A stretch of 64,000 bases of DNA from an uncultured SAR86 cluster bacterium. Its GTDB lineage: Bacteria; Pseudomonadota; Gammaproteobacteria; Magnimaribacterales; D2472. The translations under genes and the position numbers were made by a program. Shown here piece by piece: positions 42,969-53,407 of the stretch (position 1 is its first letter; every line of letters starts with the position of its first letter). The notes beneath the pieces were generated by a model. The model did not search any database. It was not told the DNA's origin and saw nothing but the letters and a program-made list of their open reading frames with translations. The stretch spans positions 1 to 64,000 of the forward strand of contig CABZTX010000004.1 of NCBI GenBank assembly GCA_902528875.1, written 5' to 3'.

Positions 42969-43914
42969 GCTATGCCTTTTAGTATTAGTTTCATTTAATA
43001 TAATGGCCAACGAAAATTTTGGAATAGCAGTCCATGGTGGTGCAGGTGTTTTATCAGGATTAAGTTCAGAACAACAAAAAATTATTGAACAACAAGTTTC
43101 TAAGACGCTTTTGTCAGCATATAAAATTCTTGAACAAGGCGGATCAAGCATTGATGCGGTTGAATTTGCTGTATCAGAATTTGAAGACTCTCCTTTGTTT
43201 AATGCTGGCAAGGGATCTGTATACAATGCTGACGAAGTCCAAGAAATGGATGCGTCAATAATGCATGGTAAGGATAGATCCGCTGGAGCAGTAGCTTCTG
43301 TTAAAAGAATTAAAAACCCTATAAAGCTCGCTAGAAAAATTTCAGAAAACACTGAACATGTTTTTTTAGTTGGAGATGGTGCAGAATCTTTTGCCGAGTT
43401 AATTGGCGAAACTATTGTAGATCCCAGTTACTTTTATTCTGAAAAAAACTTAATTCGGTTAAGAAAACAAAAAAATCTTGTTGCTAGTGAAACCAACATA
43501 AAAAATAAAATTGGGACAGTAGGTGCAGTTGCGCTTGATAGGATGGGAAATATTTCAGCTGGAACTTCTACAGGAGGTATGACTAATAAGATGCCTGGAA
43601 GAGTTGGTGATTCACCTATTATAGGTTCTGGTACCTGGGCACAAAACAATTTTTGTGGAGTTTCATCAACAGGCCATGGCGAATTTTTTATTAAATATCA
43701 AGTTGCTAAAGAAGTTTGCACAAGAATTGAATATTTAGGACAATCATTAGAGGATGCCTCCTCTAAAATAATCAGAGAACTCGATGATATTGGTGCTTCA
43801 GGAGGGTTAATTGCAATTGATAAGTTTGCAAATGTTGCTATGCCTTTTAATACGAAAGGGATGATAAGAGGCAGTTTAACCAACAAATCAGATATAAATG
43901 TAAAAATTTATTAA
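42958..43914 (+). CDS. Isoaspartyl peptidase / L-asparaginase, signal-peptide bearing
   Basis: IAVHGGAG, NAGKGSVYNADEVQEMDASIM, GTVGAVALDRMGNISAGTSTGG nucleophile Thr. Confidence 0.94.
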   Translation: MKNKLCLLVLVSFNIMANENFGIAVHGGAGVLSGLSSEQQKIIEQQVSKTLLSAYKILEQGGSSIDAVEFAVSEFEDSPLFNAGKGSVYNADEVQEMDASIMHGKDRSAGAVASVKRIKNPIKLARKISENTEHVFLVGDGAESFAELIGETIVDPSYFYSEKNLIRLRKQKNLVASETNIKNKIGTVGAVALDRMGNISAGTSTGGMTNKMPGRVGDSPIIGSGTWAQNNFCGVSSTGHGEFFIKYQVAKEVCTRIEYLGQSLEDASSKIIRELDDIGASGGLIAIDKFANVAMPFNTKGMIRGSLTNKSDINVKIY

Positions 43915-44378
43915 AGTTCTTCTACAGAGCTAAGGACTTCGTCTACATGTCCTTTCACTTTCACAGACCTCCATTCTTTTACAACCATTCCTTTGTCATT
44001 AATTAGAAAAGTTGACCTATCCACGCCGATGTATTGTTTTCCATACATTGACTTCATTTTCATTACATCAAAAGCTTTGCACATCTTTTCATCTGGATCC
44101 GACAATAATTCAAAAGGAAAAGATTGTTTTTCTTTGAAATTATTATGTGATTTTACGCTATCTCTTGAAACACCAAGAATAGCAGTATTAAGTTTTTTAA
44201 ACTTTTTAAAATTATCTCTAAAATCTTGACCCTCTAAAGTGCAACCAGGAGTACTATCTTTTGGATAAAAATATACTACTAAATTTTTTCCAATAAAATC
44301 TGTATTTGATAACTTAATATCACCAGTGCAGTCGCCTGAAAATTTTGGACATTTTTTGCCAACAAGTTTTTTTTCCAT
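43911..44378 (-). CDS. bcp: Thioredoxin-dependent peroxiredoxin Bcp
   Basis: VVYFYPKDSTPGCTLEGQDFRD. Confidence 0.95.
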   Translation of the reverse strand: MEKKLVGKKCPKFSGDCTGDIKLSNTDFIGKNLVVYFYPKDSTPGCTLEGQDFRDNFKKFKKLNTAILGVSRDSVKSHNNFKEKQSFPFELLSDPDEKMCKAFDVMKMKSMYGKQYIGVDRSTFLINDKGMVVKEWRSVKVKGHVDEVLSSVEEL

Positions 44379-44440
44379 TATTTTTCCTTACTTATAAATT
44401 TATACTATAGTGTATAGTCTTATTTTTACTTATTTATAGA

Positions 44441-45331
44441 ATGATGCAAGTCTTAAATGGAAGTTTAGTAGCTCTTATTACACCCATGTTAAAAAATGGA
44501 GAAGTAGACTTTATATCATTAGGAAAACTAATAGATTGGCATATTGATGAAGGTACAAATGGAATAGTGTCTGTTGGAACAACTGGCGAATCGGCAACAG
44601 TAAATGTAAACGAACATATTAAGATTATCGAGCATACAGTCAAACATGTGAATAAAAGAATACCTGTTATTGCCGGTACTGGGGCCAACTCTACTAGTGA
44701 AGCGATAGATCTTACTAAAGAAGCATCTGATCTTGGGGCAGACTTTTCTCTAATAGTTACTCCATATTATAATAAGCCAACTCAAAAAGGCTTAATTGAA
44801 CATTATTTTAAGCTAGCTGATTCAGCTGCTATACCTCAAATACTTTACAATGTGCCATCAAGAACTGCATGTGACTTATTGCCTTCAACTGTGAAAGTTC
44901 TGTCCGATCATGAAAATATCGTTGGAATCAAAGAAGCTGTAAATGAAAATGAAAGAATTAAAGAATTAATAGATATTGGTAAATCAAAACAGAATTTTAA
45001 AATTTTTTCTGGTGATGACCCTACATTTTTTGATTTTCTTAAAATGGGAGGTGATGGCGTTATTTCAGTTGCAGCAAATGTAATTCCAAGATCAATTTCT
45101 AGTATTTGCAGACATGTAAGTGAAAATAACATTAGCCAAGCAAAAAAGTTAAATGAAGATAACAATAATCTATATGAATTGCTATTTGTAGAATCAAATC
45201 CAATACCGGTTAAGTGGATCGCCTACAAAATGGGCTTAGTTGAAAACTCTATTAGGTTACCATTGACTATACTAGACGAACAATATCAAGAAAACATCAT
45301 TTCAGAAATGTTAAAATTAGAGATGATATGA
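44441..45331 (+). CDS. dapA: 4-hydroxy-tetrahydrodipicolinate synthase
   Basis: GTNGIVSVGTTGESATV, ILYNVPSRTACDL, VGIKEA, FSGDD. Confidence 0.97.
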   Translation: MMQVLNGSLVALITPMLKNGEVDFISLGKLIDWHIDEGTNGIVSVGTTGESATVNVNEHIKIIEHTVKHVNKRIPVIAGTGANSTSEAIDLTKEASDLGADFSLIVTPYYNKPTQKGLIEHYFKLADSAAIPQILYNVPSRTACDLLPSTVKVLSDHENIVGIKEAVNENERIKELIDIGKSKQNFKIFSGDDPTFFDFLKMGGDGVISVAANVIPRSISSICRHVSENNISQAKKLNEDNNNLYELLFVESNPIPVKWIAYKMGLVENSIRLPLTILDEQYQENIISEMLKLEMI

Positions 45332-46311
45332 AAATATTTTTAGTATTTTTGTTTTTTTTACCCTCATGCTCATTTATAAATGGACCAGAAGGTTATTTCC
45401 CGGACAAAAAGAATGAATTTTTGAAAGATAAAATTGAAGAGGACATAGCTTTACCAAGCTCTTTATCAGAACCAAGCACTGAAAACCATTACCCAGTAAC
45501 TGATCTCGAGCCGATTGAGGAGAGTTTAGAAGTTCCTAAACCTAGACAAATTTTTGCTTCATCTGGAAATAGTTCTGTCCAACTCCGAAGACTTGGTGAA
45601 TTGATGTGGATTTATATTGAAACTTTGCCTTCTACCTCATGGCCAATTTCAAAAAACTACTGGGAAACCTCTGTTTATGATGTAACAAAAGCTGATCCTA
45701 ATTTAGGTGAAATTATTATTGATTTTGATCAAAATAATAATTTGCTAATGAAAGTTGAACATGGAATAAAGGAAGCATCTACAGAATTATTTCTATATCA
45801 AGTAAATAAAAAAAATCAGACTATTGAGAGTAATCCAGAATTCATTCAAGCTGAAATGGAAAAAATTGTAGAATATTTTGCTGAGTCTGTAAGTACATTC
45901 TCTGGAACGTCTTTAGCTGCACAAAATCTAAACGAAATGAAAAAAGCTAGTATTTTTACTGAGGATGGAAAGACGGTTATTGCATTAGATCTTACCTATG
46001 ATAGAGCATGGTCATCAGTTAATAAGGCATTAAATGAAGCAAACATTGTCACTAATGACAAAGACAGAAGCAGAGGTATTTTTTATGTAAGTTACGCCAA
46101 AGAAGAGGAGAGTCGTTTTTTTGGTTTATTTGGAAGAAACAATAAAGATAACGCTCTATCAAACGAACAAATTGCATTTGGTGAAGAATCACAGTTTGAA
46201 ATTTCAATATCTGAAGAAAATAATAAAACTTTTGTGAGAGCAGTTTCAAAAAGTGGTAATATTGAAGAGTCTGAACAGCTTTTATCAAAAATCAACGAGT
46301 CTTTAAGTTAA
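45328..46311 (+). CDS. bamC: Outer membrane assembly lipoprotein BamC
   Basis: Lipobox LPSCS; dapA-bamC-purC order; tandem C-terminal domains. Confidence 0.88.
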   Translation: MKIFLVFLFFLPSCSFINGPEGYFPDKKNEFLKDKIEEDIALPSSLSEPSTENHYPVTDLEPIEESLEVPKPRQIFASSGNSSVQLRRLGELMWIYIETLPSTSWPISKNYWETSVYDVTKADPNLGEIIIDFDQNNNLLMKVEHGIKEASTELFLYQVNKKNQTIESNPEFIQAEMEKIVEYFAESVSTFSGTSLAAQNLNEMKKASIFTEDGKTVIALDLTYDRAWSSVNKALNEANIVTNDKDRSRGIFYVSYAKEEESRFFGLFGRNNKDNALSNEQIAFGEESQFEISISEENNKTFVRAVSKSGNIEESEQLLSKINESLS

Positions 46312-47027
46312 TGAATAAATTAAAAGAAATTACAAAAGGAAAAGCTAAATCAATGTTTACTACTGATAATAGTGAACACTTGGTAATGCATTTTAGTGAT
46401 GATACTTCTGCTTTTGATGGAAAGAAAAAAGAGGCACTTTTAGGAAAGGGAGCCGTCAATAATCAGTTCAATGCTTTCATTATGGAACATTTAGAAAATA
46501 ATGGAATTGAGACTCATATGGTTGAAATTATCGATAGCACTGATTCATTAGTTTATAAACTTGATATGTTTCCAATAGAATGCGTAATAAGAAATAGAGC
46601 AACTGGATCAATATGCAAGCGTTTAGGCACAGAAGATGGCTTAGTTCTCGAAAAACCATTATTTGAATTTTTTTTGAAGAATGACGAGCTTGGAGATCCA
46701 TTAATTAATGATGAACATATAATTTCATTTGGATGGGCAAAAAATGATCACATTACAAAAATGAAAGAAATTACATATAAGGTAAATGAAATTTTATCCA
46801 AATTGTTTATAGAATCTGGACTAATTTTAGTAGATTTTAAAGTTGAATTTGGTCTATATAAAAACAAAATACTACTTGCTGATGAGTTTACTCCAGATGG
46901 ATGTAGGCTTTGGGATTCCAAAACATTAAAAAAAATGGATAAGGATAGATTCAGACAAGGTCTTGGTGGAGTAGTGGAGTCTTATCATCAAGTAGCAGAA
47001 AGATTAGGTATGAAAATAGAAACTTGA
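46311..47027 (+). CDS. purC: SAICAR synthetase
   Basis: ITKGKAKSMF, DDTSAFDGKK, FKVEFGLYKNKILLADEFTPDGCRLWD. Confidence 0.96.
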   Translation: MNKLKEITKGKAKSMFTTDNSEHLVMHFSDDTSAFDGKKKEALLGKGAVNNQFNAFIMEHLENNGIETHMVEIIDSTDSLVYKLDMFPIECVIRNRATGSICKRLGTEDGLVLEKPLFEFFLKNDELGDPLINDEHIISFGWAKNDHITKMKEITYKVNEILSKLFIESGLILVDFKVEFGLYKNKILLADEFTPDGCRLWDSKTLKKMDKDRFRQGLGGVVESYHQVAERLGMKIET

Positions 47028-47044
47028 CTAAAATAGTCAGGTAT
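47020..47044 (+). promoter_or_regulatory. Putative IscR type 1 binding site in the iscR promoter
   Basis: AAACTTGACTAAAATAGTCAGGTAT matches 24/25 of the remembered consensus ATASYYGACTRWWWYAGTCRRSTAT; overlaps -35 TTGACT with -10 TATAAT at 47046-47051. Confidence 0.8.
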
Positions 47045-47057
47045 TTATAATTCATTC

Positions 47058-47492
47058 GTGAAATTAACTACAAAAAGCAGATATGCAGTTAGTGCACTTG
47101 CTGAATTAAACTTTTTGCAGTCTTCTGGACCCGTATCTTTAAGTGATATTTCTTTAAGTCAAAATATAGATATCTCTTATTTGGAACAGATCTTCAGAAA
47201 ACTAAGAATAGCTGGAATCGTTAAGAGCATTAGAGGTAGAAATGGTGGATACTTGTATGCCAAGGATCCGTCTAGTGTTTCAATAAAAGAAATAATGCAT
47301 GCAGTTGATGAGATACTTGACGCTACTAAATGCAACGGTTCGTCTTCATGCCATAACGGCAAGAAGTGTAACTCTCATGATTTATGGGATCAACTTAATA
47401 ACATAGTAGAAGATTACCTTGAAAAAATAACGATTAACAGTCTTGTAGAATCAAATAAATGCCCATATATTAAGGTTAAAGAGATAAATTAG
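47058..47492 (+). CDS. iscR: Fe-S cluster regulator IscR (GTG start)
   Basis: Rrf2 fold: [44 protein letters not shown]; Cys cluster. Confidence 0.95.
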   Translation: MKLTTKSRYAVSALAELNFLQSSGPVSLSDISLSQNIDISYLEQIFRKLRIAGIVKSIRGRNGGYLYAKDPSSVSIKEIMHAVDEILDATKCNGSSSCHNGKKCNSHDLWDQLNNIVEDYLEKITINSLVESNKCPYIKVKEIN

Positions 47493-48713
47493 ATGAGCAC
47501 ACAATCAACAATTTACCTAGATTACGCATCAACTACTCCTGTTGACCCAAGAGTTGCGTCAAAAATGATGGAATTTTTAACTCCTGATGGTGAGTTTGGT
47601 AATCCTGCTTCAAGATCACATAGATTTGGATGGAAGGCTGATGAAGCTGTTGAAGAAGCAAGGTCTCATGTTTCAGGTCTTGTAAACTGTGATCCACGAG
47701 AAATTGTTTGGACATCTGGTGCTACTGAAGCTGATAATCTTGCAATCAAAGGTGTTGCAAGGTTTTATAAATCAAAAGGCAATCATATTATTACATCTAA
47801 GATTGAGCATAAAGCTGTCTTAGATCCTTGCAGACAATTGGAAAGAGAAGGGTTTGAAGTTACTTATCTTGATCCAAATGAAAAAGGTGTTATAACTCCT
47901 GAAGTTATAAAATCTGCAATTCAAGAAAATACAATACTTGTGTCTATTATGCACATCAATAATGAGCTTGGCACAGTGAATGACATTGAAAAAATTGGAA
48001 ACATCACCAGAGATAACGGAATTCTTTTTCATGTTGATGCTGCACAAAGCACAGGAAAAATAAATATAGACTTAAAGAATTTGAATGTTGATTTAATGTC
48101 TTTTTCTGCTCACAAAACATATGGTCCAAAAGGTATTGGAGCTTTATATGTTAGAAGAAAACCTAGAGTCAGGTTAGAGGCACTTATTCATGGTGGTGGT
48201 CACGAGAGAGGAATGAGATCTGGCACTCTTGCAACTCATCAAATTGTAGGTATGGGTGAAGCATTCAGGATTGCTAACATTGAAATGGAAAGTGATTGTG
48301 AAAAGGTTTCTGAATATCATGAACAATTCCTTAAAAAAGTTCAAGAGATTGACCATGTATATATAAATGGTGATCTTAAAAATAAAGTTCCTAACATTTT
48401 AAATGTGAGCTTTAATTTTGTTGAAGGAGAGTCGTTAATCATGGGCCTAAAAGATATTGCGGTTTCTTCTGGCTCGGCGTGTACATCAGCTAGTCTTGAG
48501 CCGTCTTATGTTTTAAGAGCTTTAGGAAGAAAAGATGAGCTTGCTCATAGCTCTATAAGGTTTTCATTTGGAAGATTTACAAATGATGATGATGTGAATA
48601 ATACTTTAGAAATTTTAAGTAATGTAGTTCACAGACTAAGAGAATTATCTCCATTATGGGAAATGCATTTAGATGGAATTGACCTTGATACAGTAGAGTG
48701 GAAACTTCATTAG
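47493..48713 (+). CDS. iscS: Cysteine desulfurase IscS
   Basis: [52 protein letters not shown]. Confidence 0.98.
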   Translation: MSTQSTIYLDYASTTPVDPRVASKMMEFLTPDGEFGNPASRSHRFGWKADEAVEEARSHVSGLVNCDPREIVWTSGATEADNLAIKGVARFYKSKGNHIITSKIEHKAVLDPCRQLEREGFEVTYLDPNEKGVITPEVIKSAIQENTILVSIMHINNELGTVNDIEKIGNITRDNGILFHVDAAQSTGKINIDLKNLNVDLMSFSAHKTYGPKGIGALYVRRKPRVRLEALIHGGGHERGMRSGTLATHQIVGMGEAFRIANIEMESDCEKVSEYHEQFLKKVQEIDHVYINGDLKNKVPNILNVSFNFVEGESLIMGLKDIAVSSGSACTSASLEPSYVLRALGRKDELAHSSIRFSFGRFTNDDDVNNTLEILSNVVHRLRELSPLWEMHLDGIDLDTVEWKLH

Positions 48714-48722
48714 GAGAATAAT

Positions 48723-49127
48723 ATGGCATATAGCAAAAAAGTTGTAGAAAAATTTGAAAATACTATCAACAATCCTGAAGCTTTTAAGGTTGGCAGATTT
48801 GATCCAAAGGAATTAAATGTTGGTACTGGTATGGTCGGTGCACCAGCATGTGGCGATGTAATGAAACTTCAAATCAAATGCGAACCAAAAGGAAATACGC
48901 ATATTATTAAAGATGTTAAATTTAAAACATATGGTTGTGGTTCAGCAATTGCATCTTCAAGTGAGTTAGTTGAAATGCTAATTGGGAAAACTCTTGAGGA
49001 AGCAAAAGCAATTAAAAATATTGAAATTGTTGAGGCTTTAGAACTACCTCCAATTAAAATTCATTGTTCTGTTCTTGCAGAAGACTCTATAAAACAAGCG
49101 ATAGAAGATTACGAGTCAAAACAATAG
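48723..49127 (+). CDS. iscU: Fe-S scaffold IscU
   Basis: GMVGAPACGDVMKLQIK, YGCGSAIASSS, LPPIKIHCSVLAEDSI. Confidence 0.97.
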   Translation: MAYSKKVVEKFENTINNPEAFKVGRFDPKELNVGTGMVGAPACGDVMKLQIKCEPKGNTHIIKDVKFKTYGCGSAIASSSELVEMLIGKTLEEAKAIKNIEIVEALELPPIKIHCSVLAEDSIKQAIEDYESKQ

Positions 49128-49131
49128 TTTT

Positions 49132-49476
49132 ATGGATAGTATTAACGCTAATGCACTAAACTTTTCTGAGAGTGCTATAAATCACTTCAATGATGCTTTA
49201 ATGCAAAGAGGTAAAGGCAATGGTGTCAAACTTGGCATCAAAAAAGCGGGCTGTTCTGGCTATGAATACACTTTTGAATATGTTGATAATATTGATGAAA
49301 CTCTTATTAATGTAAATGCAAATAGTGATCTTAATATATATGTTGATTCAAATAGTATGCCATTCCTCAAAGGAAGTTTGATTGACTACGTCGACGATGG
49401 CCTCAATAAAGGTATAAAATTCATAAACCCAAATGCTAAGGCGGTTTGTGGATGTGGCGAAAGTTTTACTTTATAA
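49132..49476 (+). CDS. iscA: Iron-sulfur assembly protein IscA
   Basis: LGIKKAGCSGYEY, CGCGESF. Confidence 0.95.
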   Translation: MDSINANALNFSESAINHFNDALMQRGKGNGVKLGIKKAGCSGYEYTFEYVDNIDETLINVNANSDLNIYVDSNSMPFLKGSLIDYVDDGLNKGIKFINPNAKAVCGCGESFTL

Positions 49477-49479
49477 ATT

Positions 49480-49821
49480 ATGGCAAAAATAAAAATCTGG
49501 CCTCATGAGGAAATCTGCCCCAATGGAGTAGAAATAGAATCACGTCCGGATGAAACTATTTGTGAAGCTGCTCTTAGAAATAACATAAAAATTGAGCATG
49601 CTTGCGAAATGTCATGCGCATGCACAACATGTCATTGTATTATAAGAAAGGGTTTTGAGAGTTTAGACGAGGCAAGTGATACGGAAGAAGATTTGCTTGA
49701 TAAAGCATGGGGCCTCGAACAAACCTCCAGATTAAGCTGTCAAGCCATTCCTCCAGTAGATGAGGATATTGAAATCGAGCTTCCAAAATATAACATTAAT
49801 ATGGTTTCTGAAGATCATTAA
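49480..49821 (+). CDS. fdx: ISC-system 2Fe-2S ferredoxin
   Basis: ACEMSCACTTCHCI, EEDLLDKAWGLEQTSRLSCQA. Confidence 0.96.
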   Translation: MAKIKIWPHEEICPNGVEIESRPDETICEAALRNNIKIEHACEMSCACTTCHCIIRKGFESLDEASDTEEDLLDKAWGLEQTSRLSCQAIPPVDEDIEIELPKYNINMVSEDH

Positions 49822-50030
49822 TGAACAAAATTGACTGGGTAGATGTAATCGATATTTCAATTGAACTATTTGAAAAATTTCCTGATATTGATCCACAGTG
49901 GATTAGTTTTCCAGATTTACATAGTAAAGTGTGTGCATTGGATAATTTTATTGGCGATCCAAAGAAATCAAATGAAAAAATACTTGAAGCTATTCAGATG
50001 CATTGGATAGAAGAATATCAAGAAGTCTAA
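49821..50030 (+). CDS. iscX: IscX
   Basis: DWVDVIDISIELFEKFPDIDP..SNEKILEAIQMHWIEE. Confidence 0.92.
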   Translation: MNKIDWVDVIDISIELFEKFPDIDPQWISFPDLHSKVCALDNFIGDPKKSNEKILEAIQMHWIEEYQEV

Positions 50031-50060
50031 TATAATACTGCATATTTTTTATATTAAGCT

Positions 50061-50486
50061 ATGAGCATTGAAAAAACATTGTCAATAATTAAACCTGACG
50101 CAGTTAGCAAGAATATTATTGGAAAAATTATAACTAGGTTTGAAGATAACGGATTATATCTTGTAGCTGGTAAGCTCTTACATCTTTCCGATGATGATGC
50201 AGGTGGTTTTTATCAAGAGCATAAAGGTAAACCCTTTTATGAAAATCTTATTAAATTTATGACATCAGGACCGGTTTTTATCCAAGTTTTAAAGGGAGAG
50301 GATGCAATTACAAAAAATAGAGAATTAATGGGTGATACCGATCCTACAAAGGCAAAAAAAGGAACAATTAGAGCTGATTTTGCCAATAGCATAGATGCAA
50401 ATGCAGTCCATGGGTCTGATTCTCAAACAAGTGCTATCAGGGAGATTGAGTACTTCTTTAAAGCTGAAGAAGTATTGAATAAATAA
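50061..50486 (+). CDS. ndk: Nucleoside diphosphate kinase
   Basis: [35 protein letters not shown]. Confidence 0.97.
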   Translation: MSIEKTLSIIKPDAVSKNIIGKIITRFEDNGLYLVAGKLLHLSDDDAGGFYQEHKGKPFYENLIKFMTSGPVFIQVLKGEDAITKNRELMGDTDPTKAKKGTIRADFANSIDANAVHGSDSQTSAIREIEYFFKAEEVLNK

Positions 50487-50487
50487 A

Positions 50488-51567
50488 TTGTCTCAAAAAA
50501 AGAATCTTTTAGGCCTGTCTCAAGATTCGCTAGAAAAATTTTTTCAAAAAATAAATGAACCAAAATTTAGAGCTAAACAGCTCACAAAATGGGTTCATCA
50601 AAAAGGAATTTTAGATTTTGATCAAATGACTGACTTTAATATTGGCCTTAGAGAAAAGTTAAAAGAAATTTCATCACTTCAAATTCCAAAGGTATACAAA
50701 TCTTTTGAGTCTAATGATGGCACTATTAAGTATCTAATCCTACTTGAATCAGGATCAATGATTGAAATGGTAGAAATTCCAGATAAAAAAAGAAGAACAC
50801 TTTGTATTTCATCACAAGCAGGTTGCGCATTACAGTGTACTTTTTGTGCAACTGGCGCTCAGGGGTTTGATCAAAATTTATCTAGTCATGAAATTGTTGG
50901 TCAATTATGGATATCCAATTTCTACAAAAATAATAAAAAAACTATTACTAATGTAGTTTTCATGGGTATGGGTGAACCACTTTTAAATTTTGAACCAGTT
51001 ATTGAAGCTGCAAAAATAATGAAAGACCAATTTGCATATGGTTTATCTAGAAAAAGAATTACGATAAGCACTTCTGGCATTGTTCCAAATATTGATCAAC
51101 TTTCAAAAAATATTGATGTGTCTCTTGCAATATCTCTACATGCTGCTGATGATAAGTTAAGGGATGAGATTGTTCCAATTAATAAAAAATATCCAATCAA
51201 ATTACTTATTGAATCATGCAGAAATTACTTGAAAAGCTATGAAAATAAGAGAAGTATAACTATTGAATATATTCTAATTAAAGATATCAATGACTCATTA
51301 AAAGACGCAGCAAAGGTTTCAAAACTGCTATCAAATATTTCTTGTAAGATTAATTTGATACCATTTAATAGCTTTAACGGGTCTTCATATGAAAAACCCT
51401 CAAATAACAAAATCCATGTTTTCAAAGAGTTCTTAATGAATAAAGGATTTATCACTACTCTAAGAACTACGAGAGGAGATGAGGTATCTGCAGCCTGCGG
51501 TCAGCTTGTTGGCAATTTAGCAAGACCAATAAAAGGCAAGAAATTAATATCACATAAATCATTATGA
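50488..51567 (+). CDS. rlmN: 23S rRNA/tRNA methyltransferase RlmN (TTG start)
   Basis: CALQCTFCATGAQGFDQNL radical SAM motif, FMGMGEPLLN. Confidence 0.96.
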   Translation: MSQKKNLLGLSQDSLEKFFQKINEPKFRAKQLTKWVHQKGILDFDQMTDFNIGLREKLKEISSLQIPKVYKSFESNDGTIKYLILLESGSMIEMVEIPDKKRRTLCISSQAGCALQCTFCATGAQGFDQNLSSHEIVGQLWISNFYKNNKKTITNVVFMGMGEPLLNFEPVIEAAKIMKDQFAYGLSRKRITISTSGIVPNIDQLSKNIDVSLAISLHAADDKLRDEIVPINKKYPIKLLIESCRNYLKSYENKRSITIEYILIKDINDSLKDAAKVSKLLSNISCKINLIPFNSFNGSSYEKPSNNKIHVFKEFLMNKGFITTLRTTRGDEVSAACGQLVGNLARPIKGKKLISHKSL

Positions 51568-52310
51568 GTAGTAATATCCTCAAATCAGCAGCTTCTGCAA
51601 AGACTGGTAAAGTTTTTTTAAACAAGAGAAATGAAATTGGGCTCTCGCATGAGGAAATTAAGGAAACACTGGGAATCAATAAAGATTATATTCTTGCAAT
51701 TGAGTCTGGTAATTATCAAATTTTTCCCAGCGAATTTTTTGCAAGAGCTTATTTCAAAAAATATAAAGAATTTTTAGGCGTTGACGCTTCATTTCCCGTC
51801 CTCTACAAGGACATTGATAAGAAAAGAATTGTTAAGAGAAGAAGTTTTAGCTATATAAAAATTATTGATAAAAGAACCATATCTCTCATTACATTAGTAA
51901 GCATATTTTCACTTTCATTTTTATTCATAATTAACTTTTTTTCATTTTCAAATAATTCAAATCAAATAAATAATACTGAATTTGAAGTAAGTAGTGAAAG
52001 TTATAATAGTATCGAAATGCAAATAAAACAAAATAACGAAATAAAAGAGTCTAAAATTTTGTTATCTAACAAATTAATATTGGATTTTAGTGACGAATGT
52101 TGGATTGAAATATATGAGAATAATGAAATTCTTGAAACAAAATTATTTTTTCCTGGTGACATATATGAAAGAGTTATTGAGCAACCATTTAAAATAGTAG
52201 TTGGAGATTATGAAGCTTTAAAAGGTTCTTATAATAAGAAGGAGATTGATTTTCTTGTTAATGCTAATAGACTAACAAAGGTTAATACTATTTATTTTAA
52301 TAATGAGTAA
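51564..52310 (+). CDS. rodZ: RodZ-like HTH/TM protein with C-terminal DUF4115-like domain
   Basis: N-terminal HTH_25-like, central TM, C-terminal region [16 protein letters not shown]; position between rlmN and ispG. Confidence 0.82.
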   Translation: MSSNILKSAASAKTGKVFLNKRNEIGLSHEEIKETLGINKDYILAIESGNYQIFPSEFFARAYFKKYKEFLGVDASFPVLYKDIDKKRIVKRRSFSYIKIIDKRTISLITLVSIFSLSFLFIINFFSFSNNSNQINNTEFEVSSESYNSIEMQIKQNNEIKESKILLSNKLILDFSDECWIEIYENNEILETKLFFPGDIYERVIEQPFKIVVGDYEALKGSYNKKEIDFLVNANRLTKVNTIYFNNE

Positions 52311-53406
52311 TTGGATTAAGAGAAAGAAAACTAAAACACTTAATGTCGGTGGAGTTATGGTTGGAGGAAGCAATCCAATTTCTGTTCAGTCAATGACAAA
52401 TACGAATACTTGTGATGTTGTTTCTACAGTCAAACAAATAAATGATCTTGTATCTGCTGGTGCCGATATTGTTAGAGTTTCGGTGCCTGGATTTGATGAG
52501 GCAAAAGCATTTAAAGAAATCAAAAAAGCAACCTCTGTCCCATTGGTAGCAGATATTCATTTTGATTATAAAATTGCCTTAGAGGTTGCAGATACTGCAG
52601 ATTGTCTTCGAATTAATCCAGGAAACATTGGTAAGGAAGATAGAGTACGACAAGTAATTAGTGCAGCAAAAGATAATAATGTTCCTATTAGAGTTGGAGT
52701 AAATGCTGGATCTCTTGAAAAGGATTTACAAAAAAAATATGGTGAACCTAATGCAGATGCATTAGTAGAGTCTGCAATGAGACATGTTGAAATTTTAGAT
52801 AAGCATAATTTTGACAATTATAAAATGAGTTTGAAAGCCTCAAATATAGAGATGACAGTAGAATCATATAGAAAAATATCAAAGTTAATAACTCAACCTC
52901 TTCATTTAGGAATTACAGAAGCTGGCAGCTACAGAGCAGGTGCTGTGAAATCCTCTATTGGTGTAGGGATGCTTTTATCAGAAGGAATTGGCGATACAAT
53001 TCGTATTTCACTTGCATCTGATCCTGTTGATGAAATTAAGATAGGTTGGGACATACTTAAGAGTTTAAATCTAAGAAGTCGAGGATTAAAAATAATTGCA
53101 TGTCCTAGCTGCTCAAGACAAAATTTTGATGTTATTAAAGTTGTAAATGAGCTTGAAGAAAGATTAGAGGACATAGTTGATGATATTGAGGTCGCGATTA
53201 TTGGATGTTATGTAAACGGTCCCGGTGAAAGCAAGGCAGCAAATATTGGATTGACAGGAGCAAGCCCAATGAATCTTATGTATATTAATGGATCACCAAA
53301 TAAAAAAATAAAAAATGAAAATATAGTTGATGAGCTAGAAGATCAAGTTCGTACAAAAATTATAAATATGAAAAATAATTCTGAAAAAATTATTTTGAGG
53401 AGCTAA
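52303..53406 (+). CDS. ispG: 4-hydroxy-3-methylbut-2-enyl diphosphate synthase
   Basis: [45 protein letters not shown]. Confidence 0.97.
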   Translation: MSNWIKRKKTKTLNVGGVMVGGSNPISVQSMTNTNTCDVVSTVKQINDLVSAGADIVRVSVPGFDEAKAFKEIKKATSVPLVADIHFDYKIALEVADTADCLRINPGNIGKEDRVRQVISAAKDNNVPIRVGVNAGSLEKDLQKKYGEPNADALVESAMRHVEILDKHNFDNYKMSLKASNIEMTVESYRKISKLITQPLHLGITEAGSYRAGAVKSSIGVGMLLSEGIGDTIRISLASDPVDEIKIGWDILKSLNLRSRGLKIIACPSCSRQNFDVIKVVNELEERLEDIVDDIEVAIIGCYVNGPGESKAANIGLTGASPMNLMYINGSPNKKIKNENIVDELEDQVRTKIINMKNNSEKIILRS

Positions 53407-53407
53407 G

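Noticed and set aside
42945-43352. 135-aa minus-strand ORF over the asparaginase gene
   Set aside because: Shadow ORF opposite a strongly recognisable enzyme; no RBS or family similarity seen.
44404-44418. ACTATA-gtg-TATAGT inverted repeat between bcp and dapA
   Set aside because: Could be an operator, but short AT-rich palindromes overlapping -10 elements are expected by chance here.
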